From NCBI GenBank assembly GCA_031316155.1, contig JALDRB010000014.1, positions 62,001-126,000 on the forward strand: 64,000 nt of DNA. Direction: 5' to 3'. The translations under genes were made by a program, and so were the position numbers. This stretch comes from Candidatus Scalindua sp. (GTDB taxonomy: Bacteria; Planctomycetota; Brocadiia; Brocadiales; Scalinduaceae). The notes below the pieces were generated by a model, which saw only the letters and a list, made by a program, of their open reading frames with translations, was not told where the DNA came from and did not search any database. Within the stretch, counting starts at the first letter, position 1, and every line of letters starts with the position of its first letter. This document shows, piece by piece, positions 9,810-19,136 of this stretch.

Positions 9810-10541
9810 ATGAGATTTGTATATACTTTCCCGGTTCTTCTTGGTCTGTGTCTGTTGTGGACAGATTATCTGTTCGCAGAAGAATATTCTGTTGTTGTGT
9901 CAATAAGCGATTACAAGATTGATCCTGACAAACATGACGAAATTTCTGATCCGGACATCTATTTTCAAATGGTGCATAACGGAACGGTAATAGAGACATC
10001 AGATATTGTACGAGACAGCAATTTCCATTCGTATGGTGAGATGAGACGTTTTGGTGACTACTGCCAGGGCATAAGCGAATTACTCCCTGAAGACACCTTA
10101 GTAATAAAATTTTACGATTCAGATTACGACACTGGTCTGGTCAAACAATTTTGGGAATGGGTACAGGGATCCCTTTATAAATATATTGTATACTTTGAAC
10201 GGCAGGTTGAACTGATGAATGATTCAAAGACTAAATATGACGATTATGATGCATATAAAGCTGCTAAAGATGACCCGAAGTTGAACAAGGCAGAAGACAA
10301 ACTTACCGATAACATTATGAAAATAAACAATAAGCGTAATAACAAACAGGAACATGAATACCTGGGAGAGGTTACCGTAACCATTAAACAGATTACAGAG
10401 GGATTTAGTTCCGGAGGAAGTCAACACGCATCTGGTTATGAAATAATAAATACTGCTACGAACAAGAGTGTTGGAAAAATTAATCTCATTATAAAACGGT
10501 TTGAAGGATATGGTTCAAAATATAAAACAAAAGGCTTTTAA
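9810..10541 (+). CDS. Secreted protein of unknown function, possible C2-like fold
   Basis: 243 aa with an N-terminal signal peptide (hydrophobic residues 4-20, likely cut after LFAEE or just before). The first 120 residues look like a beta sandwich: short strands with acidic loops such as SDPDIYFQM and VIKFYDSDYD, and a later strand YLGEVTVTI. This spacing of Asp-rich loops and strands resembles calcium-binding C2 domains, but that is a pattern-based guess. Residues 130-180 form a Lys/Asp-rich helical insertion. A strong ribosome-binding site (GAGGGGG) precedes the ATG. Neighbours give no functional hint. Confidence 0.7.
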   Translation: MRFVYTFPVLLGLCLLWTDYLFAEEYSVVVSISDYKIDPDKHDEISDPDIYFQMVHNGTVIETSDIVRDSNFHSYGEMRRFGDYCQGISELLPEDTLVIKFYDSDYDTGLVKQFWEWVQGSLYKYIVYFERQVELMNDSKTKYDDYDAYKAAKDDPKLNKAEDKLTDNIMKINNKRNNKQEHEYLGEVTVTIKQITEGFSSGGSQHASGYEIINTATNKSVGKINLIIKRFEGYGSKYKTKGF

Positions 10542-10917
10542 CCAGCTAAAAGGCTCTTAACGGGGATGAGGGCATTCATAGGGAAGTGAATTAACGCTGG
10601 CCTTAAAAATTAAAGATCTGAAAAAATCCTGTAGAAAGCCTTTTTTGCGCAGAAACTCTTCTGCTTTAAGAGGGGTGAGCTGTTTCTTTGATCAAGGTAT
10701 CATGTTTGGTTTAAATGAAGATGCTCGGATTATTGTTTCTGGAATCTGATGATGAGACCCTGCTCAATACATTCATGCGTTATTTGTGGACAATACTATT
10801 TTTCTGGATTGAATTGAAAAGGCCATTAATACCCTTGAGGAAATCTATCTCTCTGCCATATAAGATTTTAATTCCCCGGAATAATCTCTATTTCGTTATC
10901 CCACTTTCCATACAAAG
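10542..10917. other. Spacer of 376 bp, no supported gene
   Basis: One open frame (10715-10966) overlaps the following permease gene and looks like chance. Short coding-like stretches appear on the minus strand around 10600-10700 but have no start, and I match them to nothing. Confidence 0.5.
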
Positions 10918-11694
10918 ATGGTTGTACCGTTGCGAGGTAAGACAGGGAGCAATTTTTCAGCTTTAAGGTCTATAGTAAAATTAACGTACCATGAGTATGT
11001 TAATTGTAAAATTTTTATAGTATCAATAGTACTATACAGCTTGGTGATTTTGTTGCTTCTGTTTGGATTTGGTAAAAAAACCGATTACTTTGTTAATCTG
11101 TATTTCCTGTCATTTCTTTTTTATTTCTCATTGATTTTCCTGCTTCTCTCAGGTTTTGATCTGTTTCCGAGAATGATAGCTGATGGAAGTATAGAACTCA
11201 TCCTATCAAGACCAATTACCAGAATAAGACTCCTCATCTATAAATACATTGCTACCGTATTAATAATACCAATAGGAACCTTTCTCTTTTTTCTCGTTAT
11301 ATCATTTCTTTACTTTATGAAATCTGGTATCTATGAATTTGTTCATATTCGCGTCTTTTTTTTTACATCTATCACGTATGCTATTTATGAGGCAGCTCTC
11401 ATTCCTGCAGCCCTTTTATTTTACCGGTCAAATTTGAGCCTTCTCATATGTTTGATACTCATAATGGTGAATGTCTTACCGAATCTTGTCTATGGGATTA
11501 CGGATGGAAATGTTGAATTGACCAACAATTTCTTGATTGGATCTCTTTACCATTTTTCACCGAGATTGGTGGAGCTGTGTGGCCTGGCTGTCCGGTCACG
11601 AGCGGATATGGCTATCGTATACATGCATTCAGCAATGTTCATTGCTGGATGTCTAGTTTTGTCTTATTTTCTCATAAAACGGAAAGATTTCTAG
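10918..11694 (+). CDS. ABC-2 type permease, orphan
   Basis: A 258-aa integral membrane protein with about six hydrophobic segments (roughly residues 33-53, 60-82, 108-132, 141-163, 171-190 and 232-252). The order, with a soluble loop MIADGSIELILSRPITRIRL after the second segment, is typical of ABC-2 permeases such as NosY/GldF-like proteins: 'DGSIELLLSRPISR' is a hallmark of that group. These move polysaccharides, copper-enzyme parts or unknown substrates together with a separate ATPase. No ATPase gene lies beside it, so the partner is elsewhere or was lost. The start ATG was chosen for length; a start a few codons later is possible. Confidence 0.78.
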   Translation: MVVPLRGKTGSNFSALRSIVKLTYHEYVNCKIFIVSIVLYSLVILLLLFGFGKKTDYFVNLYFLSFLFYFSLIFLLLSGFDLFPRMIADGSIELILSRPITRIRLLIYKYIATVLIIPIGTFLFFLVISFLYFMKSGIYEFVHIRVFFFTSITYAIYEAALIPAALLFYRSNLSLLICLILIMVNVLPNLVYGITDGNVELTNNFLIGSLYHFSPRLVELCGLAVRSRADMAIVYMHSAMFIAGCLVLSYFLIKRKDF

Positions 11695-11755
11695 AATTTT
11701 CGGAAATCAGTACTTATTTTTCTATTCAAAATTTCACGAATATTAAGGTATGGCA

Positions 11756-12676
11756 ATGAGTTTTGACAATAAATTATTAAAGGCCTCTATCGATTTAGGC
11801 ACAAATACCTGCCTTCTGCTCATTGCCGAAGTTAAGGCCGGTCAGGTTACGCAGGTAATGAGGGATTATGCTAATGTCATCCGTCTTGGAGAGAGTGTTG
11901 ATCAAACAGGATATCTTCAATCGAATGCAATGAAACGTGCCCTTTCCTGTCTCTCTGACTATGAGGTAAAACTTGCTGAATTTGGTATCCTGCCAGGTGA
12001 AGTAGTCTGTGTGGCGACGAGTCAGGCAAGGAGTGCTAGAAACAGCAATGAATTTTTTTATCAAGTTATGAAAGAAATCGGTTTCCGGTTTAAAATAATC
12101 TCTGCTGCAGATGAGGCACAATTCACATTTTTCGGTTCTCTTCTGCCCGATATGGATTCTTCCCGCTGTGCTGTAGTTGACCTGGGAGGGGGAAGTACCG
12201 AATTTGCGGCTTTAGCAGGTGGCAGAAGTGTAGATCTTGGATCTGTTCGTTTTACCGAGAGATATCTTACCTCTGATCCGGTAACAGATGAAGAATTTAA
12301 TAGTTGTCTTGATAAAATTGACAACGAATTGGAAGGACTTAAAACATGGCGGAACTCGCTGAAAGATGACATAGAAATGGTTGCTGTAGCGGGAACAGCA
12401 ACAACACTGGCTTCATGGCATCTTGCACAAAAAGAATTTAATGCTGACGAGATAGAAAAGGTTCAATTATCAAGAGAAGATTTTCTCAAGATGGTAAACG
12501 AACTTAAATACCGTTCTGTTTCTGAAAGGCTGGAGTTGTTAAAGATTGAAGAAGGGCGTGCGGATGTTATTCTTGCAGGAGCCATGATTTATTGGAGAAT
12601 TATGGAAAAACTTGATTTCCCCCTATGCAGAATAAGTCCCAGAGGTCTGCGATACGGAGTACTGATGACAATCTAA
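11756..12676 (+). CDS. Ppx/GppA family phosphatase (exopolyphosphatase-like)
   Basis: About 306 aa, the short form with only the two actin-like ATPase lobes. The phosphate-1 motif SIDLGTNTCLLLIA is at the N-terminus and the phosphate-2 motif VVDLGGGSTEF near residue 142; a catalytic Glu in the VATSQARSARN region is consistent with the family. These enzymes hydrolyse polyphosphate and/or the 5' phosphate of pppGpp. There are two in-frame ATGs, at 11750 and 11756; the AAGG at about 11744-11747 is better placed for the second. The C-terminal HD domain of long Ppx is absent. Its link to the neighbouring genes is unclear. Confidence 0.88.
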   Translation: MSFDNKLLKASIDLGTNTCLLLIAEVKAGQVTQVMRDYANVIRLGESVDQTGYLQSNAMKRALSCLSDYEVKLAEFGILPGEVVCVATSQARSARNSNEFFYQVMKEIGFRFKIISAADEAQFTFFGSLLPDMDSSRCAVVDLGGGSTEFAALAGGRSVDLGSVRFTERYLTSDPVTDEEFNSCLDKIDNELEGLKTWRNSLKDDIEMVAVAGTATTLASWHLAQKEFNADEIEKVQLSREDFLKMVNELKYRSVSERLELLKIEEGRADVILAGAMIYWRIMEKLDFPLCRISPRGLRYGVLMTI

Positions 12677-12945
12677 CGTAAAAAAAAACTGAATTTCAAT
12701 GAAAAGAGTAAAATTATTTTAACATTTGCCGAAATTTAGAGATATAAGCACAATCTGAATATGCGGGGTCAATATCTGTTCATGAAGACAATTCACCTTC
12801 GCTTGCTGGATTCGGGTTCAGGAACAAAAAAAACAGGTAGAAAACAATTGTTTACATCCAAAATATACGATAAAATACATTATTTGGAATTATTTGTTCT
12901 GTATTTTATCCTTCTTAGTTACTTTTAAATCTTTATTGAAAAAAA

Positions 12946-13776
12946 ATGATTAAAAATTATCTTGTAAAAAACTATCTTTGTATCTGTTTTATATCACTCG
13001 CAATATCAGTTCCTGTTTTCGCATTTGATAAGAGCCCTGAGAATGAAGTTGAAACTTCTTTAGAGGTAGACAAAAAACAAGTCCTTGAGGACATATATGC
13101 ACTTGTTGATATCGATAACGCAAAGTTGTTTCAACAAAAAAATAACGAAGTGGATGAATTAATTAATGATCTTTTTACTGTCACAATTCCGAGATCAAAA
13201 CTTGAACAGTTTTATACCATGCTTTTTTACATTTCGAAATACGCTTCGATAGAGAAAGATGTAATTAACATCGATCGTGATTCAACGATTAAACTTTTGA
13301 TTTCAAGCAGGGTTTTCAGCGATCCGGAATTCCCGAAGAGGATTTCGAGTGTTTACTTGTCCAGATTAAACAGGGAAATACCCTATTATAAAGTTTCCTT
13401 TGACAGCGAGCTGATAGAACTCAACTTGAACAAGGGTGACGGGTATGGAATATCCAGAGAGGGAATGCATCAGCAGGCACAATCACTGGTTTTTTACGGA
13501 TCATTTTCCTTCAGTTTAAGAAAAAAGAAAGATAATGTTGAAGCTTTTGATTTCGATGATGTCGACCTGTATGGCTCTTTTGGTTCCCGTGGTTATATTA
13601 ATGTTGACATAAATTATGTAGCAATCAAGTCTGTTGAATTCCATAAAGGAACTGAAATGGCACTGGTGAAAGCAAAGGTTTCTCGAAGAGAGTTTGAAAC
13701 AAACAAGCACACCTGGCTTCTCAGTCTCGTTACAAGGTTTGTTAATGATAAATCACTTCAACCAATTGACTGGTAG
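12946..13776 (+). CDS. Secreted protein of unknown function
   Basis: 276 aa. A signal peptide is clear (basic MIKNYLVKNY, hydrophobic core to SVPVFA, cleavage expected before FDKSP). The mature part begins with an acidic helical region, then mixed beta structure; I find no motif. No Cys-based lipobox, so it should be periplasmic or exported. Located between a Ppx/GppA gene and a decayed region; both flanks are non-coding, so it is probably transcribed alone. An 18-bp perfect palindrome lies about 50 bases after its stop. Confidence 0.7.
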   Translation: MIKNYLVKNYLCICFISLAISVPVFAFDKSPENEVETSLEVDKKQVLEDIYALVDIDNAKLFQQKNNEVDELINDLFTVTIPRSKLEQFYTMLFYISKYASIEKDVINIDRDSTIKLLISSRVFSDPEFPKRISSVYLSRLNREIPYYKVSFDSELIELNLNKGDGYGISREGMHQQAQSLVFYGSFSFSLRKKKDNVEAFDFDDVDLYGSFGSRGYINVDINYVAIKSVEFHKGTEMALVKAKVSRREFETNKHTWLLSLVTRFVNDKSLQPIDW

Positions 13777-13823
13777 ACATTTTACTGTTTCGTGACGGAA
13801 TCAACCGAAGGTTAAAGCTCCTC

Positions 13824-13841
13824 ATTGTTGTATACAACAAT
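13824..13841. promoter_or_regulatory. Perfect 18-bp palindrome
   Basis: ATTGTTGTATACAACAAT is an exact inverted repeat with no spacer. It is too short and too loopless for a terminator, and its form (symmetry with TATA centre) resembles an operator for a dimeric regulator. There is no intact gene immediately downstream on the plus strand. Confidence 0.35.
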
Positions 13842-13963
13842 CAAATTATCGGTTTTTGTGATACAATCAAAAAATAGTTTATAAAAATACCATGGAAACT
13901 ATTTGTTTCTAATGATTGTGATTGCTTTTGAAAGGATTACAAAAAGCACAATTTTCTTGGGTT

Positions 13964-14157
13964 ATGACAAAATTTACGTTTGAACATGGTTCCTTTCTTG
14001 TAGGTGTTCAGCCAAATACAGTTCCCAAGGAAAACAATAACTCTGATAACAATAACAGGGTTATAGAAGCTTAAGGGAAGAGAATTGTAAGCTGAGAGAT
14101 GAAATTGAACAGACAAGGTTACAGTTACATAAATCGGAACTGTCTCCAATAAAGTAA
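13964..14157 (+). pseudogene. Decayed small gene, coiled-coil ending
   Basis: An ATG at 13964 opens 36 codons (MTKFTFEHGSFLVGVQPNTV and on, ending in an Asn-rich stretch). After the stop, the next frame continues with REENCKLRDEIEQTRLQLHK to a TAA at 14155-14157, a typical amphipathic coiled-coil sequence. A one-base shift near 14062-14075 would join them into a protein of about 63 aa. I do not recognise the family. Low confidence that this was one gene. Confidence 0.35.
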
Positions 14158-14440
14158 CTTAATAAAGGACGTAATAAAGGAAATTAGCCGGTAGTTATGG
14201 TTAATCCTAAACCTGATAACCAATTTAAAATCTGATGGGAATAATTTAGCAGAATCATTTTCTGATTATCAGACCAGCTCCATGTTAAGACGGAAAGTAT
14301 TCATCTACCAATAAAACAAGCAAAGCTAAATTGCTTGCAATTCTTAACTAATCACCTTTTTTCTTCTATTTTTCTCCAAATTACCTTTACCGTTCTTCAT
14401 CACTTCAATAGGCTCAGGCAAGCTACGCTGATCTCTTATT

Positions 14441-14508
14441 ATACTAAAACCAATTTGGTTTTTTTGTATTACTTGAAACCAAATCTTGGTGAAGGTATTT
14501 TCGGACAA
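14441..14508 (-). repeat. Dispersed MITE-like repeat, left part of a copy split by an IS
   Basis: Begins ATACTAAAACCAATTTGG and runs through GAAACCAAATCTTGGTGAAG to GGACAAA, matching the reverse orientation of the repeat up to its middle. The missing rest resumes at 16206, after the IS110-family element. Confidence 0.8.
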
Positions 14509-14626
14509 AGCTTGCTATATTGCAGAAAGTAAATAGTTTTTATAATAAATAGGCTATACTCTTTCTTTTGATTTTAAGTAATTGAGCAATTTGGTTTAAC
14601 TTAAAACTTATGAAAGGAGCATAGCC

Positions 14627-15886
14627 ATGAAAAACATTGAAACAAAAAAAGTTAGAGTAATCAATAAGGAAACACTTATCGTAACCGTAGATATTAGTAA
14701 AGTAACGAATGTTGGATATTGTCGATGTCCAAATGGAATAGAGGTTAAGCCATTTAGTTTTATGAACAATACCCAGGGATTCAACACCTTTTGGTGTCGA
14801 ATTGTGAAGACAAAAAATGCCAATAACCTCAAAGATGTTGTAGTTGGTTATGAGCCTACCGGGCCTTACGGAGAACCACTTACTCATTTTATAAGAAAGA
14901 AAAAAGTGAAGCTTATCCAGATAAACCCTATGCATACCAAGAGAGTTAAGGAGCTTGACGGTAATTCTCCAAACAAGACAGACCAGAAAGATCCCAAGGT
15001 TATAGCCGATATCATAGAGCTTGGCCATGCACTGGCGATAGTTCAGCCGGAAGGCTCTGCTGCAGAACTCAGAAGACTTACGCATGCCAGGGAGAGGGCA
15101 ATGCGTAGGCGAACGGCGATCTTTAATCAGCTCCAGGATTTGGTCTTTGTTATATTTCCAGAGTTTTCTCAAGTATTTAAGGACGTTAAGACCAGGAGTG
15201 CAAGATTTCTTCTGGAGAACTGCCCAACCCCTGAAGATATAATAAAATACAAGCTTAAGAATCTGACTATAACCCTTAGAAAAGTAAGTCGTGGACAACT
15301 TGGAGAAGAGCGAGCCAGAGAGCTTTATGCGGCAGCAAAATCGTCTGTAGGGGTAAGGGAAGGCCGTCAGAGCATACTTTTTGAGATAAAAGAGATATTG
15401 TCTATAATTGAAACTACTGAGAGTTTTGTTACAGAGATTGAGAAAGAGATGAGCCATCATCTTGAAAAGATATCTTAGAGTAAATTTATCCTCTCTATAA
15501 AGGGGATCGGAGATATCACGGTGGCTGGGCTTATAGGTGAGGTTGGTGATTTCAGGGAGTACAAAACTATTTCCGAGATATTGAAGTTCGCTGGTCTTGA
15601 TCTTTTTGAGATTAGTTCTGGAATACACAAAGGGCAACGACGTATTTCTAAACGAGGAAGATCTCTTATGAGAAAACTTTTGTTTTTCGCATCTATTAAC
15701 GTAGTGCATAAAGGAGGAATAATGCATGAGTACTATCAAGGTTGTCTTGCACGAGGCATGTTGAAGATGAAAGCCTTGACTGCCGTGTCTAGAAAACTTC
15801 TCGGAGTTATATTTGCGCTTGTACGTGATCATAGCGAATATATAGGAAATTATGCTGTAGAACAGGAGCTTAAAAAAGCTGCTTAA
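14627..15886 (+). pseudogene. IS110-family DEDD transposase interrupted by an in-frame TAG
   Basis: The N-terminal RuvC-like DEDD domain shows VDISK, GYEPTGPYGE and NKTDQKDPKVIADI (the acidic residues). The C-terminal Transposase_20 domain shows SIKGIGDITVAGLIGEVGDF and, later, ISKRGRSLMRKLLFFASINV with the Ser-containing active region. The two parts, 14627-15478 and 15479-15886, are in the same frame, split only by a TAG at 15476-15478 between KIS and SKF; total length is 419 codons, normal for the family. RBS AAAGGAGC precedes the ATG. With the stop the catalytic Ser domain is lost, so the element is probably inactive unless the codon is read through or is a sequence error. Confidence 0.88.
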
Positions 15887-16008
15887 ACATTAATCTTCGT
15901 GTGTAAGTGGGAATGATTATCATCGGTGTCATTAAGGCGGCTTAGTCGACCTTCACGCAAAGCTTAAATAACGTCCCGCTTGTACCTTAGTTCCAATAAA
16001 GCAAGGTC

Positions 16009-16155
16009 AGGGCTCTGTAGAGACCCTCTAATTACCAGGATTGGGCAAGGTGTCACACTTCAGTTTAAGATAATAAATTTAATGTAGTACAAAAAAATCA
16101 ATGATTGTTGCTAACTCCAGTCGGGCTACGCCCTCCTTCCGTTAGCAACAATCAT
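16009..16155 (+). ncRNA. Possible guide (bridge/seek) RNA region in the IS right end
   Basis: Two structured segments: AGGGCTCT-GT-AGAGACCCT (16009-16027, one bulge), and a perfect 15-bp stem ATGATTGTTGCTAAC (16101-16115) with GTTAGCAACAATCAT (16141-16155) enclosing a 25-base loop that itself has GGGCTACGCCC. The region is non-coding and downstream of the transposase, where IS1111-group elements encode their guide RNA. Exact ends are not visible. Confidence 0.35.
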
Positions 16156-16205
16156 CAAACAACAACAGACTAAAATATGTTATAAAAATACTTGACTAGA
16201 ATAAA

Positions 16206-16276
16206 CCAGGCGCCGAGGACTTTACTCGCTCCGTTTTTTCTCGGATTTTATCCGAAAACCATTATGAGATGAGTAT
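16206..16276 (-). repeat. Dispersed MITE-like repeat, right part of the split copy
   Basis: Runs GGCGCCGAGGACTTTACTCG through TCTCGGATTTTATCCGAAAA to ATTATGAGATGAGTAT, completing the half at 14441-14508. Confidence 0.85.
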
Positions 16277-16375
16277 AAAACTCGCCTTTTCTCCTTGATT
16301 TTAGTAATTTATCACCTTATCATTAATCCTGCAAACTCTTTGATAATAATAGATTCTCATACATAAAAACACTTT

Positions 16376-18010
16376 ATGGATACTCAACATACGATAAGCC
16401 GTTATCTTATTCAGCGTTTGTATGCCCATGGTGTCCGCCATGTATTTGGTGTCCCCGGTGACTATGCGCTGAGTTTGTTTCGCGAATTTCATTGCAGTCA
16501 ATTACGAATGATCAATACCTGTGATGAACAAGGCGCAGGTTTTGCCGCTGATGCATACGCCAGGGTTGCCGGGATGGGCGCCGTCTGCATTACCTATTGT
16601 GTTGGAGGACTCAAGGTAGCAAACACAACTGCTCAGGCATTTGCCGAAAAATCTCCTGTTATAGTGATAAGTGGGGCACCGGGTACGAACGAACGTTTAC
16701 GGTCACCGCTACTGCATCACAAGGTTCGTGATTTTGACACACAGTTGAAGGTATATGAACAGCTCACAGTAGCTTCAACGGTACTTGACAATCCACAAAC
16801 TGCTTGTCGTGAGATCGACCGTGTCTTGAATGCAGCCTTACGTTATAAAAGACCGGTGTATATAGAAATACCGCGCGATATGGTTTCCTGTAAGGTCTCT
16901 CTGAATAACGTTTCTGAGGTAAAACGTTATTCGAGTAACAGTAACACTTTGAATGAAGCATTACGTGAAGCAGCCAGTATGATAAATGCATCGAAAAAAC
17001 CTGTGATAATTGCAGGTATAGAACTGCATCGTTTCGGTTTACAGGACGAGTTGGTTCAGCTCATCGAGAATACAAACCTTCCTGTTGTCTCAACACTTCT
17101 CAGTAAGTCAGTAATTAGTGAGCATCACCCGCAATATTTTGGAGTTTACGGAGGAGCCATGGGGCGTGAAGAGGTCATACGTTACGTTGAATCGAGCGAT
17201 TGCTTGATCTTACTCGGTACATTCATGACAGATATTAATCTCGGTATCTTCACAGCCCATCTTGATCAGGGACACTCTATTTATGTTACCAGCGAGAAGA
17301 TATCCATACGATACCATTCATACGAAGACATTTGTTTTGAGGATTTCATTAAGGGACTTATAAAAATGAATATTTATCGCCGGAATGAGGTCGAATCTAT
17401 ACATCCGCCCCCTCCTCAACTACCACATCCAACGAATGGAAAAGCAATAACAGTAAAGTATCTGTACCAGCGACTCAACGCTTTTCTTCAAAAAGACATG
17501 GTAGTTATAGCAGATACTGGTGATGCGATGTTTGCCGCAATTGATATGACAATCCATAAAGAGACAGAGTTTTTATCAACTGCGTACTATGCTTCTTTAG
17601 GATTTGCTGTACCCGCAAGCCTTGGAGTCCAGATGGCGAAACCGGAACTGCGCCCTCTGGTACTTGTTGGTGACGGAGCTTTTCAGATGACAGGCATGGA
17701 ACTGTCAACAATTGCTCGGTATCAACTCAATCCGATCGTCGTTATACTGAATAATTGTGGTTATGGGACTGAAAGGTTCATGCTTGATGGCCCGTTTAAT
17801 GATATACGTATGTGGGAATACAGCCGTATAACTGAAATCCTGAATTCGGGTAAAGGGTTTGATATAAAGACGGAGGATCAATTAGAAAAAGCGCTGGATG
17901 ACATCCGTGATTATACTGAAAGTTTTTGTATCCTTGACATTCATCTGGACCCTGAAGACTGTTCTCCTGCCCTGCAGCGCATGACAAGCGCCTTGAGAAA
18001 GCGAACGTAA
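16376..18010 (+). CDS. Thiamine-diphosphate-dependent 2-oxoacid decarboxylase (pyruvate/indolepyruvate decarboxylase-like)
   Basis: 544 aa with the three domains of the pyruvate oxidase/decarboxylase family. The N-terminal Pyr domain has FGVPGDYALSLF and the catalytic Glu in NTCDEQGAGFAADAYA (around residue 50). A His pair in LLHHKVRDF near residue 115 matches the HH motif that separates decarboxylases (PDC, IPDC) from acetolactate synthase. The C-terminal PP domain has GDGAFQMTGMELS and ILNNCGYGTER, the ThDP/Mg motif. Expected reaction is non-oxidative decarboxylation of pyruvate, indolepyruvate or a related 2-oxoacid to an aldehyde; the substrate cannot be read. No neighbouring dehydrogenase. 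It starts 100 bases after the IS-split repeat. Confidence 0.88.
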   Translation: MDTQHTISRYLIQRLYAHGVRHVFGVPGDYALSLFREFHCSQLRMINTCDEQGAGFAADAYARVAGMGAVCITYCVGGLKVANTTAQAFAEKSPVIVISGAPGTNERLRSPLLHHKVRDFDTQLKVYEQLTVASTVLDNPQTACREIDRVLNAALRYKRPVYIEIPRDMVSCKVSLNNVSEVKRYSSNSNTLNEALREAASMINASKKPVIIAGIELHRFGLQDELVQLIENTNLPVVSTLLSKSVISEHHPQYFGVYGGAMGREEVIRYVESSDCLILLGTFMTDINLGIFTAHLDQGHSIYVTSEKISIRYHSYEDICFEDFIKGLIKMNIYRRNEVESIHPPPPQLPHPTNGKAITVKYLYQRLNAFLQKDMVVIADTGDAMFAAIDMTIHKETEFLSTAYYASLGFAVPASLGVQMAKPELRPLVLVGDGAFQMTGMELSTIARYQLNPIVVILNNCGYGTERFMLDGPFNDIRMWEYSRITEILNSGKGFDIKTEDQLEKALDDIRDYTESFCILDIHLDPEDCSPALQRMTSALRKRT

Positions 18011-18384
18011 TGAATGAGGAACAAAAAGAAAAACTATCGGCAAACATGTTGGCCACGTATGAAGGGATTGCCTCTTACGGTAATTGGGAGAAGAAACCCT
18101 TACCGATATATACATGAGCTTTATTAAAAAAGACTTAAAGCTTCCAACTATAGCCAGACAGTTGCAATGTGACGGGTTTTCATGCTGAACGAGGATTTGA
18201 ATAGAAGAAGGAAAAGGATTCATCACCTGTATCCACTGCACCTTAAATAAAGGAATCATCATGTTTCTGGGCTTTGGTTGATGGTAATTGGCTGTTTTAT
18301 CTCTTCGTTTGCAGGAACAGTGGTGAATATTATTGTAATAGGCTACAAATAAGGTTTTGTAAATATATTCGGGTCACCGTCATA

Positions 18385-19136
18385 ATGAGAGATTAATCGA
18401 GAACTTCAAGAATGCGATTGAAAATAGCAGGAAGATTGTTGGTTTTACCGGGGCGGGCATTAGTACAGAATCTGGAATTCCGGACTATCGGAGTAAGGGT
18501 GGTATATGGGACAAGTTTCAAGTGGTATTATTTGATGAATTTCTTTCGGATGAAAAAAAGCGCATACTATACTGGCAAAGGAAACAGAAATTATGGAAGA
18601 ATATGAAGAAAGCAATGCCAAATAATGGGCATATGTTTTTCAAAACTCTCTATGACCAGAAGAGACTTGCAGGCCTTATCACACAGAATATTGATGGATT
18701 ACATGAGAAAAGCGGATTACCCGATGATATAATCGTTAATTTGCACGGTAATAATCTAGAAATTGTGTGTCTTTTTTGCGGAACAATTGTTCCTTCTGAG
18801 GAGGTCCTCGATACTCTGAATCTTGAAAAAGGAGCGCCTTTGTGTAAACGATGCGGTGGCTTTTTAAAACCCAACACTATCTCTTTTGGGCAGAATCTGA
18901 GAGAAGAAGACCTGGTGAAGGCAAATAACTTATCGCTTTCCTGTGACTTGATGATAGTAGTTGGTTCTACTCTTACTGTTCATCCGGCATCCTCTTTTCC
19001 GACTATTGCAAAGGGAAATGGAGCGATTCTCGCGATCATCTCACTTTCTGTAACTCCAGCTGATGAGTATGCTGACTTTGTTATCCGCCAAAAGATGGGA
19101 GACGTTTCGAATCAGTTAACCGGTTCATTGTCGTAA
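18385..19136 (+). pseudogene. SIR2-family NAD-dependent deacylase with a disrupted start
   Basis: Removes acyl groups from lysines using NAD. The frame ending at 19136 carries all core motifs: GFTGAGISTESGIPDYR, ITQNIDGLHEKSG, the catalytic His in VNLHGNN, four zinc Cys (CLFCG and LCKRCG), and VVGSTLTVHPASSFP. That frame is open from about 18363 but has no ATG, GTG or TTG before the first motif. An ATG at 18385 is one frame off; a single-base shift between 18387 and 18399 would give M-R-x-LIENFKNAIENS, a normal SIR2 start and a protein of about 250 aa. So the gene is either recently broken at its 5' end, starts at a rare codon, or has a base error. Nothing nearby suggests the substrate. Confidence 0.75.

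Larger units (their letters stand above)
14509..16205 (+). mobile_element. IS110-family insertion sequence (IS1111-like layout)
   Basis: Defined by the interruption of the dispersed repeat: left repeat half ends with GGACAAA, right half resumes with GGCGCCGAGG, as in intact copy 1. The element is about 1.7 kb. It holds one transposase gene (with an internal stop), about 118 bases of left non-coding end and about 320 bases of right non-coding end. IS110-family elements lack simple terminal inverted repeats and use a guide (bridge/seek) RNA from a non-coding end; a longer downstream end is the IS1111-group arrangement. The right end contains hairpins (about 16009-16027 and 16101-16155) consistent with a structured RNA. 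Boundaries are accurate to a few bases. Confidence 0.82.

Noticed and set aside
10715-10966. 83-codon frame before the ABC-2 permease
   Set aside because: Overlaps the permease start in another frame, no ribosome-binding site and no motif.
14540-15832. A 430-codon open frame on the minus strand
   Set aside because: It lies fully antisense to the IS110 transposase, whose motifs are unmistakable; its translation is low-complexity and lacks any domain.
16101-16155. Possible integron attC site (stem with GCTAAC/GTTAGC and GGGCTACGCCC)
   Set aside because: The core sites do not fit RYYYAAC and GTTRRRY exactly, no gene cassette follows, and the site lies inside the IS right end; a guide-RNA stem explains it better.
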